This document shows positions 40,263 through 47,423 of a DNA stretch of 64,000 nt, one piece after another (the stretch's first letter is position 1; each line of letters opens with the position of its first letter). A program made the translations under genes and the position numbers. This stretch comes from RYN-230 sp963793825 (GTDB lineage Bacteria > Actinomycetota > Actinomycetes > Streptosporangiales > Streptosporangiaceae). Below the pieces are notes generated by a model. That model did no database searches and was not told the origin of the DNA. It worked only from the letters and a program-made list of their open reading frames with translations. The stretch spans positions 124,001 to 188,000 of the forward strand of contig CAWCBE010000016.1 of assembly GCA_963793825.1 (NCBI GenBank), in the 5' to 3' direction.

Positions 40263-41036
40263 TCAGTCGTCGTCGGGGGGGTTTAGTTCGCCGTAGCGGC
40301 GCTCGTGGTGGCGGAGATGCCGGTCTTCCCGGCGCTGGTCCCGGTACTCGCGGCGGAGTTCCCGCTCCCGGTACCGGCCGTGCAGCTGGTCCTCCCGGTC
40401 CCGCTGCTTCCTGCTGGGACCGCGGCGCTGCACGTTGACCCCGCCCATGAGGGCGAACCCCACCACCCGCACTCGCGGGGAGCCGGGCAGGCCGGGGCCG
40501 GCTCCCCGGTGGTCGAAACCGCCCATGAACCCGAACCCGGACACGTCGACCTCGAGGTCCTCACCGACGATGATGTCGACCCCGCCCATGATGGCCAGCA
40601 CGTCGATGGTGACCTCACGCTCGCTGAACCGGGCCTCGCGCAGGTCCAGCTGGACCCCGCCCATCAGCGTGAACACCGTGTGCCGGGGTGGCACCACCCA
40701 GCCGCCGGCCCGGTCCACCCCGCTCATCACCGCGATCGAGACGCCGGGCCCGGGCGTGCCACCGATCCGGTCCGCCGGGAAGGTGCCCGGCTGGGCCGGG
40801 ACCGCCGCCCCGGGCACCGCCGGCGGCTTGGGGCCGGCCAGCGGCAGGTCTGCGGTGACCGCGGCCAGGTCGCCATACGTCTTCGCGCCGTAGGCCGCCT
40901 CGAGCCGCTCGTCCAGCTCGTCCATGGTGATCCGGCCGTCGCCGGCGGCGGTGCGCAGCACCTCGGCGGCCTGTTCCCGGTCGGCGTCGGACACCCGGAG
41001 CTGGTGCGGGTCGGGCTGGTCAGGCAGGTTGCTCAT
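40263..41036 (-). CDS. DUF1707 protein with LiaF-like C-terminal domain
   Basis: 257 residues from the ATG at 41036. The N-terminal 60 residues (LRVSDADREQAAEVLRTAAGDGRITMDELDERLEAAY) are the DUF1707 SHOCT-like domain. A Pro linker leads to a beta-rich LiaF-type domain with repeated MGGV/MGGF strands (TLMGGVQLDLREA, IMGGVDIIVGE, FMGGFDHRG, LMGGVNVQRR). The C-terminus is very charged (Arg/Glu/His-rich) and probably extends as a helix. No membrane helix is present. LiaF-like proteins modulate cell-envelope stress signalling; the role here is unknown. Confidence 0.85.
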   Translation of the reverse strand: MSNLPDQPDPHQLRVSDADREQAAEVLRTAAGDGRITMDELDERLEAAYGAKTYGDLAAVTADLPLAGPKPPAVPGAAVPAQPGTFPADRIGGTPGPGVSIAVMSGVDRAGGWVVPPRHTVFTLMGGVQLDLREARFSEREVTIDVLAIMGGVDIIVGEDLEVDVSGFGFMGGFDHRGAGPGLPGSPRVRVVGFALMGGVNVQRRGPSRKQRDREDQLHGRYRERELRREYRDQRREDRHLRHHERRYGELNPPDDD

Positions 41037-41047
41037 GCGAGCCCCCG

Positions 41048-41314
41048 TCACTCGGCCGGCAGCGTGAGCTGCAGGCAGCGGGTACCGCGCAGGTCCAGCC
41101 AGGCGCGCCCGTCCGAGCGGACCAGCCGGAGCACCACCTCGCCGCAGGCGACGCACCGCGCCACCAGGCCGGGTGCGTCGGCATACACGCGGGTCGCGCC
41201 CATGGGGGCGCTGTTGCCGCAGGAGGCGCACTGGCCCACTGCGGTGCTGATATCCACGGTGAACACGTCGCTGAGCGGGCCGGCGAGCATGTTGCCGTCC
41301 AAGGGTTCGGGCAC
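41048..41314 (-). CDS. DUF6510 zinc-ribbon protein
   Basis: 88 residues. Two CxxC pairs (Cys29/Cys32 in CASCG and Cys54/Cys57 in CVACG), 21 residues apart, form a probable zinc ribbon. The N-terminal LDGNMLAGPLSDVF motif is typical of the actinobacterial DUF6510 family. It is the last gene of the redox operon, starting two bases from the ferredoxin-reductase-like stop. In related genomes, to my knowledge, it commonly accompanies the reductase and sulfite-oxidase-like genes. It may carry metal or interact with the oxidoreductases. Confidence 0.78.
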   Translation of the reverse strand: MPEPLDGNMLAGPLSDVFTVDISTAVGQCASCGNSAPMGATRVYADAPGLVARCVACGEVVLRLVRSDGRAWLDLRGTRCLQLTLPAE

Positions 41315-41316
41315 GG

Positions 41317-42096
41317 TCAGCCTCCGGAGGGTCCGAAACGCTCGGTCTTGATCACGGCAGGGTCGTGCCCGGCCGCCACCAGCAGCTGGGCGGCGGCCTC
41401 CACGAATCCGGTCGGGCCGCAGACGAACACGGCGGGCGCCGGGTCCGGCGGCCAGCCATCCGCCGCGTACCCGGGACTGAACCCGGCCGCGGCCAGCAGG
41501 CCGGCGTCGATCCGGCCCGGCGGACGGGGTGAGCCCGGCGGGACGGAGCGGGTATAGGCGTAGGTGACGGTGAGGCCGTTTCCCGCCCGGTCCCGTTCGT
41601 CCAGCTCGGCGGCGTACAGGATGGCGTCCGGGCTGCGGGCCGAGTACAGCAGCCGGAACGGGGTGGTCCGGCCGGCCGCGGTGCGGGTCCGGATCATCGA
41701 CATCAGCGGGACGATCCCGCTGCCGCCCGCCAGCAGCAGCACCGGCTCCGGGCGGGCCGGGTCCCAGACGAACCAGCCGCCGATCGGGCCGCGCAGCTCC
41801 AGTGGGTAACCCGGTTCCAGGGTCTGGGTGAGGTACGGGGACACCTCACCGTCGTCGATCCGCTGCACGGTCAGCTCGATCTGGCGGTTGTCCGGAGCCG
41901 AGGCGATCGAGTAGGACCGCTGCGCCGAGTAGCCGTCTGGCGCGGTCAGCCGCACGTCCACGTGCTGGCCGGCCGCGTGCCCGGGCCAGTCCGGCAGCGC
42001 GATAGTGATGGTGCGGGCGCCGGCCGCCTCGTCCCGCACCCCGGTGACGGAGCCGACCTGCCAGTTCAGTCGCCCCAGTACCGCTGTTCGCGCCAT
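41317..42096 (-). CDS. Ferredoxin-reductase-like FAD/NAD(P)H oxidoreductase
   Basis: 259 residues from the ATG at 42096. The FAD domain has QRSYSIAS (the RxYS motif) and GPIGGWF, and the NAD(P) domain has LLAGGSGIVPLMSMIR and a VFVCGPTGFVEAAAQ strand with the conserved CGP. There is no Fe-S domain, so it needs a separate electron partner. It overlaps the sulfite-oxidase-like gene by 31 bases. Pairing with a molybdopterin enzyme implies electrons flow from NAD(P)H to the molybdenum centre, resembling the MsrP/YedYZ or nitrate-reductase type logic. Confidence 0.86.
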   Translation of the reverse strand: MARTAVLGRLNWQVGSVTGVRDEAAGARTITIALPDWPGHAAGQHVDVRLTAPDGYSAQRSYSIASAPDNRQIELTVQRIDDGEVSPYLTQTLEPGYPLELRGPIGGWFVWDPARPEPVLLLAGGSGIVPLMSMIRTRTAAGRTTPFRLLYSARSPDAILYAAELDERDRAGNGLTVTYAYTRSVPPGSPRPPGRIDAGLLAAAGFSPGYAADGWPPDPAPAVFVCGPTGFVEAAAQLLVAAGHDPAVIKTERFGPSGG

Positions 42097-42665
42097 GGGT
42101 CTCCGTAGTTGTGGTAGCCCAGGCTCTCCCAGAACCCGGGCTCGTCCGTGTCCATCAGGTCGATCCGCTGCACCCACTTGGCCGACTTCCACAGGTACAG
42201 GTGCGGCACGAGCAGCCGGGCCGGGCCGCCGTGCTCGGGGTCCAGCGGCTCGCCCTCGAACTCGAAGGCGATCCAGGCCTGGCCGTCCAGCAGGTCGGCC
42301 AGCGGCAGGTTCGTGGTGTACCCGCCGTAGCTGCGGGCCAGCACGTACTGGGCGCTCGTCTCCGCGTGCTCCAGCAGCGTGTCCACCGGCACCCCGCGCC
42401 AGCGAGTGCCCAGCTTGGACCACTTGGTCACGCAGTGCAGGTCGACGGTGAATTCCTCGCTGGGCAGCGCCCGGAACGCGGCCCAGTCCCAGGACTGCCG
42501 CTGCCCGGCCTCGGTGACCACCCGCAGCTCCCAGGAGCGGGTGTCCACCCGGGGCGTCGGCCCGGCCGACAGCACCGGGAAGTCGGTGACCAGGTACTGG
42601 CCGGGCGGCAGGTGCTCACCGCCGGACCTCTTGCGCCCGGAGAAACCGGGTGACACGATTCCCAT
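42066..42665 (-). CDS. Sulfite-oxidase-like molybdopterin oxidoreductase
   Basis: 199 residues from the ATG at 42665. The core of the oxidoreductase molybdopterin-binding domain is present: SWELRV, Cys78 in LHCVTKWS (the Mo-ligating Cys), WRGVPVDTLL, YGGYTTNLPLADL and EHGGPARLLVPHLYLWKSAKWV. The protein lacks the C-terminal dimerisation domain and signal peptide, like the short cytoplasmic sulfite-oxidase-like group of actinobacteria. Substrate unknown. It is translated just before the FAD reductase that overlaps its end. Confidence 0.87.
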   Translation of the reverse strand: MGIVSPGFSGRKRSGGEHLPPGQYLVTDFPVLSAGPTPRVDTRSWELRVVTEAGQRQSWDWAAFRALPSEEFTVDLHCVTKWSKLGTRWRGVPVDTLLEHAETSAQYVLARSYGGYTTNLPLADLLDGQAWIAFEFEGEPLDPEHGGPARLLVPHLYLWKSAKWVQRIDLMDTDEPGFWESLGYHNYGDPWREQRYWGD

Positions 42666-42712
42666 GCCGCCTACCCTTTCACGCCGGGCCCGGCCAGCGG
42701 CAGGGTGACCGG

Positions 42713-43060
42713 TCAGTGGAGGTGGCGCTGCCAGTCCGGCGGGACCCGCCCGGCCGGGCCCGGCGTGGGCTGGTCCACCGGGTGGTGCTCCGGCGGGGCC
42801 AGCGGCGGCCCGTCGTAGAACTCCTTGGTCTCGTAGCTCCAGAACCAGTCCTCGTCCGGCTCGAAGCTGCGGATCAGCGGGTGCCCGGACCCGGCCGCGT
42901 GCGCGCTGGCGTGCTGCGACGGCGAGCTGTCGCAGCAGCCGACATGCCCGCACTCGGCGCAGCGGCGGAGGTGGAACCACCAGCCGCCGGTGGCCTCGCA
43001 TTCAGCACAGCCGGTGCCGCTGGGCGCAGCGGCCGGGTTGATCCCTGATGTGCCAGCCAT
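42713..43060 (-). CDS. UBP-type zinc-finger protein
   Basis: 115 residues. Cys and His residues at 18, 21, 34, 37, 42, 50, 54 and 60 follow the ZnF-UBP pattern of eukaryotic ubiquitin proteases (CAECGHVGCCD, HASAH, GHPLI). The conserved Trp/Tyr residues of the ubiquitin-tail pocket are partly present (W73, Y76). Bacteria of this type lack ubiquitin, so it must bind something else, such as a C-terminal Gly-Gly tail or a metal. It lies one base from the histidine kinase stop, within the redox-signalling operon. Confidence 0.85.
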   Translation of the reverse strand: MAGTSGINPAAAPSGTGCAECEATGGWWFHLRRCAECGHVGCCDSSPSQHASAHAAGSGHPLIRSFEPDEDWFWSYETKEFYDGPPLAPPEHHPVDQPTPGPAGRVPPDWQRHLH

Positions 43061-44611
43061 TCAGGCCTCCTGGGCGGTAGTCGGCGGCTCCCCGGTGGCG
43101 GGGCCCGCGGCGGCGGGTCCGGGGACAGCGGGTCCGGGGTTGTCAGAATCCACCGAGGCGGTGATGGGCAGCCGGACCTGGAACCGGGTGTTCCCGGGCA
43201 CCGACTCGACCCGCAGGTCGCCGTGGTGCCGGCTGACCACGATCCGCCACGAGATGTCCAGTCCCAGCCCGGTCCCCTCGCCGACCGGCTTGGTGGTGAA
43301 GAACGGCTCGAAGATACGCTCCCGCAGTTCCGCCGGGACGCCCGGGCCGGTGTCGCCGATCTCGACCAGCACGCGGTCCCCGTCGCGGGCGGTGCGCACG
43401 GTCAGCGTGCCGTGGCCGCCCATGGCGGACACCGCGTTGTCGATGAGGTTGGTCCAGACCTGGTTCAGCTCGGCCGGGTAGGCCGGGATCGGCGGCAGGC
43501 TGCGGTCGAAGTCCTTGACCACGGTGATGCCGTCCCGGAGCTTGCCGCCGAGCATGAGCAGCGTGCTCTTGAGCAGCTCATGGACATCGATGACCTGGAA
43601 TGGGGCCCGGTCCAGCTGGGAGTACTGCTTAGCCGCGCTGACCAGGGACGAGACCCGCGCCGTGGAGTCGGAGATCTCGTTCATCAGCAGCTCGGTCTCG
43701 ACCGTGTAGTTCAGCCAGCGGACCGCCCCCTCCAGGGTGCCGTCCTCGACCACCGCGGCCACCTGGTCCAGCCACGCGGTGTCCAGCCCGGCCGCCACGA
43801 AGGTGGGCGCCAGGCCCCAGCCGTCGGCGATGCCGTGGGCCTCCAGCCAGTCGCCCACCTCGTCCTCGGCGTCGGCCGCCTCCATCGGGCTCAGCTCGGC
43901 TGCCTTGGCCACCCGGTCGGCCGCCTCCTCCTGCAGCCGGACCAGGGTCTCCAGCGCGCCGCGGTCGTAGGACCCGGCGGCGATCATGCGCAGCTTCTGG
44001 CGCATCCCGGCTATCCGCCCGCGCAGCGCGGAGGTGGCCCGGACCGCTGCCGCGGCCGGGTTGTTCAGCTCGTGGGTCAGCCCGGCCGACAGCGAGCCCA
44101 GCGCCAGCAGCCGCTCCCGCTGGCCCACCTGCTGCTGGACGTTCTTGATGCCGAAGAACAGGCCCTCCAGCATGTGCACGGCCATCGGGAACCAGTCGCG
44201 CATCATCGACGCGAACTTGTCCGCGTCGAGCACGTAGAACCGGGACGGCTCGGTGACCCGCAGCGAGTTGTCATACACCTGGGGCACCCGGTCGCCGAGG
44301 TAGGCGCGGAACGCCCCGGTGTAGGACCCCCGGTAGGAAGTGCGGTTCACCTCGACGTCGTCGCCGCCGATCTGGCGGGACATCACCAGCGTGCCCTCGA
44401 TCATCACGTAGAAGCAGGTCGCGGGCTGTCCCTCGAAGTACACCGGGCCCGGCTGGAACAGCTCGACCCGGCCCGCCCGGCACAGCCACTCCAGCTGCTC
44501 GCTGGTGAGCTTCTCGAACAGGAACAGGCTGCGCAGCTCGTCGATGTCGCACGGGAGTGTCTGCCGGGGCGCGGGCTGGGCCACGCGGCCCGGCGCCCGT
44601 GTGCCGGTCAC
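43061..44611 (-). CDS. Histidine kinase with N-terminal cyclic-nucleotide-binding-like domain
   Basis: 516 residues. Residues 28-150 form a Crp/cNMP-type beta-roll (LFEKLTSEQLEWLCRAG, PVYFEGQPATCFYVMIEG). The phospho-His is in GLTHELNNPAAA (His180), followed by a long DHp extension and a HATPase domain with N-box (NLIDNAVSAM), G1 (IGDTGPGVP), F-box (FEPFFTTKP) and G2 (GTGLGLDI). The protein is cytoplasmic. The start GTG at 44611 overlaps a GGAGAAG Shine-Dalgarno that derives from a small duplication of the end of the upstream gene. It likely signals to the receiver domain of the upstream fusion protein. Confidence 0.9.
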   Translation of the reverse strand: MTGTRAPGRVAQPAPRQTLPCDIDELRSLFLFEKLTSEQLEWLCRAGRVELFQPGPVYFEGQPATCFYVMIEGTLVMSRQIGGDDVEVNRTSYRGSYTGAFRAYLGDRVPQVYDNSLRVTEPSRFYVLDADKFASMMRDWFPMAVHMLEGLFFGIKNVQQQVGQRERLLALGSLSAGLTHELNNPAAAAVRATSALRGRIAGMRQKLRMIAAGSYDRGALETLVRLQEEAADRVAKAAELSPMEAADAEDEVGDWLEAHGIADGWGLAPTFVAAGLDTAWLDQVAAVVEDGTLEGAVRWLNYTVETELLMNEISDSTARVSSLVSAAKQYSQLDRAPFQVIDVHELLKSTLLMLGGKLRDGITVVKDFDRSLPPIPAYPAELNQVWTNLIDNAVSAMGGHGTLTVRTARDGDRVLVEIGDTGPGVPAELRERIFEPFFTTKPVGEGTGLGLDISWRIVVSRHHGDLRVESVPGNTRFQVRLPITASVDSDNPGPAVPGPAAAGPATGEPPTTAQEA

Positions 44612-44649
44612 GGCTTCTCCAGGTAACTGATCACAGCTTCTCCAGGTAA
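44607..44649 (-). repeat. Duplicated 14-base segment bridging two genes
   Basis: On the minus strand TTACCTGGAGAAGC appears twice, about 22 bases apart. The first copy encodes the last residues (YLEKL) of the reductase fusion; the second lies in the gap and supplies the kinase Shine-Dalgarno. Confidence 0.7.
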
Positions 44650-46313
44650 CGGTGCACGAGCATGACGGCCATGGCGCCCTCCCCGACGGCGGAGGCGACC
44701 CGCTTGGCCGACTCGGCCCGGACGTCCCCGGCCACGAACACCCCGGGCACGCTGGTCTCCAGGTGGTAAGGGGCGCGGTCCAGGCCCCAGCCGGCCGGGC
44801 GCTGCCCGGTCACCGCGAGGTCCGGCCCGGCGATCACGAACCCGCGGTCATCGCGCTGCACCACCCCGTCCAGCCAGTCGGTCAGCGGCGCCGCGCCGAT
44901 GAACACGAACAGCAGCTGTCCGTCCACCGTCTCGGTGCCGCCGGACGCGGTATCCCGCAGGGTCAGCTGCTCCAGGTGCCCGTCGCCGTGCGCCGCGATG
45001 ACCTCGGTGCAGGTGCGGACCGAGATCTGCGGGATCTCCGCGATCTGCTGGATCAGGTAGTAGGACATGGAGTGCTCCAGGTCCTTACCGCGGACCAGCA
45101 GGGTCACCGACTTGGCGTGCCGGGACAGGTACACCGCGGCCTGGCCGGCCGAGTTCGCCCCGCCCACGATGTAGACGTCCTGGCCGATGCAGGCAGACGC
45201 CTCGGTCAGGGCCGACCCGTAGTACACCCCGGCGCCGGCCAGGTCGGCCAGGCCGGGTGCGCTCAGCTGCCGGTAGGAGACGCCGGTGGCCAGGATGACG
45301 GTGTGCGCGTCCAGCGTGTTGCCGTCGGTGAACCGGACCCGGCGCGCCGATCCGCACACCTCCAGGCCGCACACGTCGCGGGTGGTGAGCACCTCCGCGC
45401 CGAACTTGTTCGCCTGCCGCCGGGCCCGGGTGGTGAGCTGCGCCCCGGACACGCCATCCGGGAAGCCCAGGTAGTTCTCGATCCGGGAGCTCTGCCCGGC
45501 CTGGCCGCCGGTGGCGGTCCGCTCGACCAGCACGGTCCGCAGCCCCTCCGACGCGCCGTAGACCGCGGCGCCCAGCCCGGCCGGGCCGCCGCCGATCACC
45601 ACCAGGTCATAGAAGTCCTCGGCGGGGGTGGTGCTCAGGCCGACCTTGCCGGCCAGGTCCGCGTCGGACGGCGCGACCATCGCCTCCCCGTCCGGGGTGA
45701 TCACCACGGGCAGGGTGCGCCCGTCCGCGCCGGCCACCCCGAGCAGCCGCTCGCCGTCCGGCTCGTCCGAGGCGTACCAGCGGTAGGCCACCTGGTTGCG
45801 GGCCAGGAACTCGCGGACCTCGGTGCACCGGGCCGACCACCGGTGCCCGATCACCTTGGTCACGTGCACCGCCGTGTGGTCTTCCGCCTGCCAGCCTTCC
45901 AGCTGGGCGTCGATCACCGGGTAGAGCTTCTCCTCCGGCGGGTCCCACGGCTTGAGCAGGTAGTAGTCCAGGTCCACGACGTTGATCGCCTCGATCGCGG
46001 CGTTCGTGTCCGCGTAGGCGGTGAGCAGCACCCGGCGCGCGGCCGGGTAGATCTCGATGGCCTTTTCCAGGAACTCGATCCCGTTCATCTGCGGCATCCG
46101 GTAGTCGGCCAGGATCACCGCCACCTCGTCGCCGCGCATCCGGAGTTCCTTCAGCGCGTCCAGTGCGGCCGCGCCGGATTCGGCCCGCACGACGCGGTGC
46201 TGGCCGCCGTAGCGCTGGCGCAGGTCACGGGCCACCGACCGGGACACGCCCGGGTCGTCGTCCACGGTCAGGATGGCGCTGCGCCCGGCAGCGCTGGGGT
46301 CAGGAGTGGTCAT
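44631..46313 (-). CDS. Fused response regulator receiver and thioredoxin-reductase-like protein
   Basis: 560 residues. Residues 12-135 are a receiver domain: LTVDDDPG acidic pocket, phosphoacceptor Asp70 in ILADYRMP, and Lys in LLKPWDPP. A thioredoxin-like middle part (about 150-215) follows, then the TrxR-type FAD/NADPH core: VIGGGPAGLGAAVYG, GGQAGQSSRIENYLGFP, VIVGGANSAGQAA-like (VYIVGGANSAGQAA), and C-terminal VPGVFVAGDVRA. The redox CxxC of classical thioredoxin reductases (CATC) is absent; GSALTEASAC occupies its place. Phosphorylation may thus gate an unusual flavin activity. It is the first gene of the six-gene redox operon. Confidence 0.9.
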   Translation of the reverse strand: MTTPDPSAAGRSAILTVDDDPGVSRSVARDLRQRYGGQHRVVRAESGAAALDALKELRMRGDEVAVILADYRMPQMNGIEFLEKAIEIYPAARRVLLTAYADTNAAIEAINVVDLDYYLLKPWDPPEEKLYPVIDAQLEGWQAEDHTAVHVTKVIGHRWSARCTEVREFLARNQVAYRWYASDEPDGERLLGVAGADGRTLPVVITPDGEAMVAPSDADLAGKVGLSTTPAEDFYDLVVIGGGPAGLGAAVYGASEGLRTVLVERTATGGQAGQSSRIENYLGFPDGVSGAQLTTRARRQANKFGAEVLTTRDVCGLEVCGSARRVRFTDGNTLDAHTVILATGVSYRQLSAPGLADLAGAGVYYGSALTEASACIGQDVYIVGGANSAGQAAVYLSRHAKSVTLLVRGKDLEHSMSYYLIQQIAEIPQISVRTCTEVIAAHGDGHLEQLTLRDTASGGTETVDGQLLFVFIGAAPLTDWLDGVVQRDDRGFVIAGPDLAVTGQRPAGWGLDRAPYHLETSVPGVFVAGDVRAESAKRVASAVGEGAMAVMLVHRYLEKL

Positions 46314-46423
46314 CGGCTACCTGGCGGGTCTGCGGGTCACGGCGGGGCCACTGCATGAACCCATCGTATGAAAGCGGGCAAGCCCGGCCGCCGTCAGCGT
46401 CTGCGCCGTGCGCGAACGCGCGG

Positions 46424-46975
46424 TTACCGCGGGCCGGGCGGCCGCTCGCCCTCTTCCCGGTCCTCGTGGTCGTCGTGGTCCCGGCGGGACAGCGGCAGCA
46501 CGAACCACAGCCCGGCGAACGCGCACCCGGCGATGGCGGTGATCAGGATGGCCGGGATGCCCGGCGCGACAAACCGGGTGACCAGCAGCACCGCGACCGA
46601 CACCGAGAGCCCCACGGTGACCAGCCCGGCGATGGCGAACACGTTGGTCACCCGGACCAGGCTGGCCTTCTCGTGCCGCCGGAACAGCAGCCGGTGATAG
46701 GCGACCGGGGCGACCAGCAGCGCGATGGACACGGCCGCCAGCAGCACGGTGGCCAGGTACAGGTCGCGGCCGGTCTGGTCCAGCTTGTGGAATCCGTTGC
46801 TGAACGGCAGCGACAGCAGGAAGCCGAACAGCACCTGGACGCCGATGCCCACCACCCGGAGCTCATTGAGCAGCTCCATGGTGTTGCGGTCGTCCCGCTG
46901 GGCTTCGGTCTCGCCCGGCCGCTCAGCGTCGTCGTGCCGCGCCTCCTGGGCCTCCCGGGAGGCATCCGTGCTCAC
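46424..46975 (-). CDS. DUF6328 membrane protein
   Basis: 183 residues with four membrane helices (VQVLFGFLLSLPF, LYLATVLLAAVSIALLVAP, LVTVGLSVSVAVLLV and AILITAIAGCAFAGLWFVLPL). N-terminal 30 residues are charged, and the C-terminus is Asp/Glu/His-rich. ELLNELRVVGIGVQVLFGFLLSLPF matches the actinobacterial DUF6328 family, of unknown function. The GTG start at 46975 precedes a long upstream gap on its strand. It lies 110 bases after the redox operon start on the same strand and may be transcribed with it. Confidence 0.82.
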   Translation of the reverse strand: MSTDASREAQEARHDDAERPGETEAQRDDRNTMELLNELRVVGIGVQVLFGFLLSLPFSNGFHKLDQTGRDLYLATVLLAAVSIALLVAPVAYHRLLFRRHEKASLVRVTNVFAIAGLVTVGLSVSVAVLLVTRFVAPGIPAILITAIAGCAFAGLWFVLPLSRRDHDDHEDREEGERPPGPR

Positions 46976-47423
46976 GGCGCCACCCGCCCAGCCCTTGTCA
47001 TGGCCTCCCGACTACCCGGGCCGCCGCGGCCAAAACGAAATGCCACGACCGGGCCGCGGCCGCCAGACGAACCCGGGCCGGGCCACCCGAAGGGTGTGCG
47101 CGGTGAATTACGGCGGCGCACTGAACCCGCGGGCCTCGTGGCGGGTCACAACTCACCGCACAACCGGATGACCACGCTTGACGCGCGCGGGACGGTGTGA
47201 TCGTCTGTCTGCCGGTCTCGCCTGCGGGGTCCCGCACTGGCCATCCGGCTGGGCGGGCACGAACGCCGGCCATCCGGCGGCGCAGCGGCGCGGGCCGCTC
47301 GGCGACGGGGCCGCCATCGGCGCCCGGCGTCGCGCCGGCGGTCCGGCTGTCTAGGCTGGTCGGCGCGGCAGCGGTGATCCTGGCCGCGCTGACCACGCAC
47401 GCCGCGCTCGGGAGAAGGAAGAC
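46976..47423 (+). other. 448-base gap upstream of the cobalamin operon
   Basis: This divergent region between DUF6328 and the BluB-CobT gene holds no convincing gene; a 76-codon plus-strand frame near 47197-47427 is low-complexity. I looked for a cobalamin riboswitch and found no recognisable B12-box. A TTGACG at 47178-47183 is a candidate -35 box, without a good -10 partner. Confidence 0.5.

Noticed and set aside
43223..44626. Long plus-strand frame opposite the histidine kinase gene
   Set aside because: Composition is His/Arg/Gly/Leu-rich with no motif; the kinase on the other strand is complete.
46976..47423. Cobalamin riboswitch before the BluB-CobT operon
   Set aside because: No B12-box or consistent flanking stems could be found by eye. 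A covariance-model search would be the proper test.
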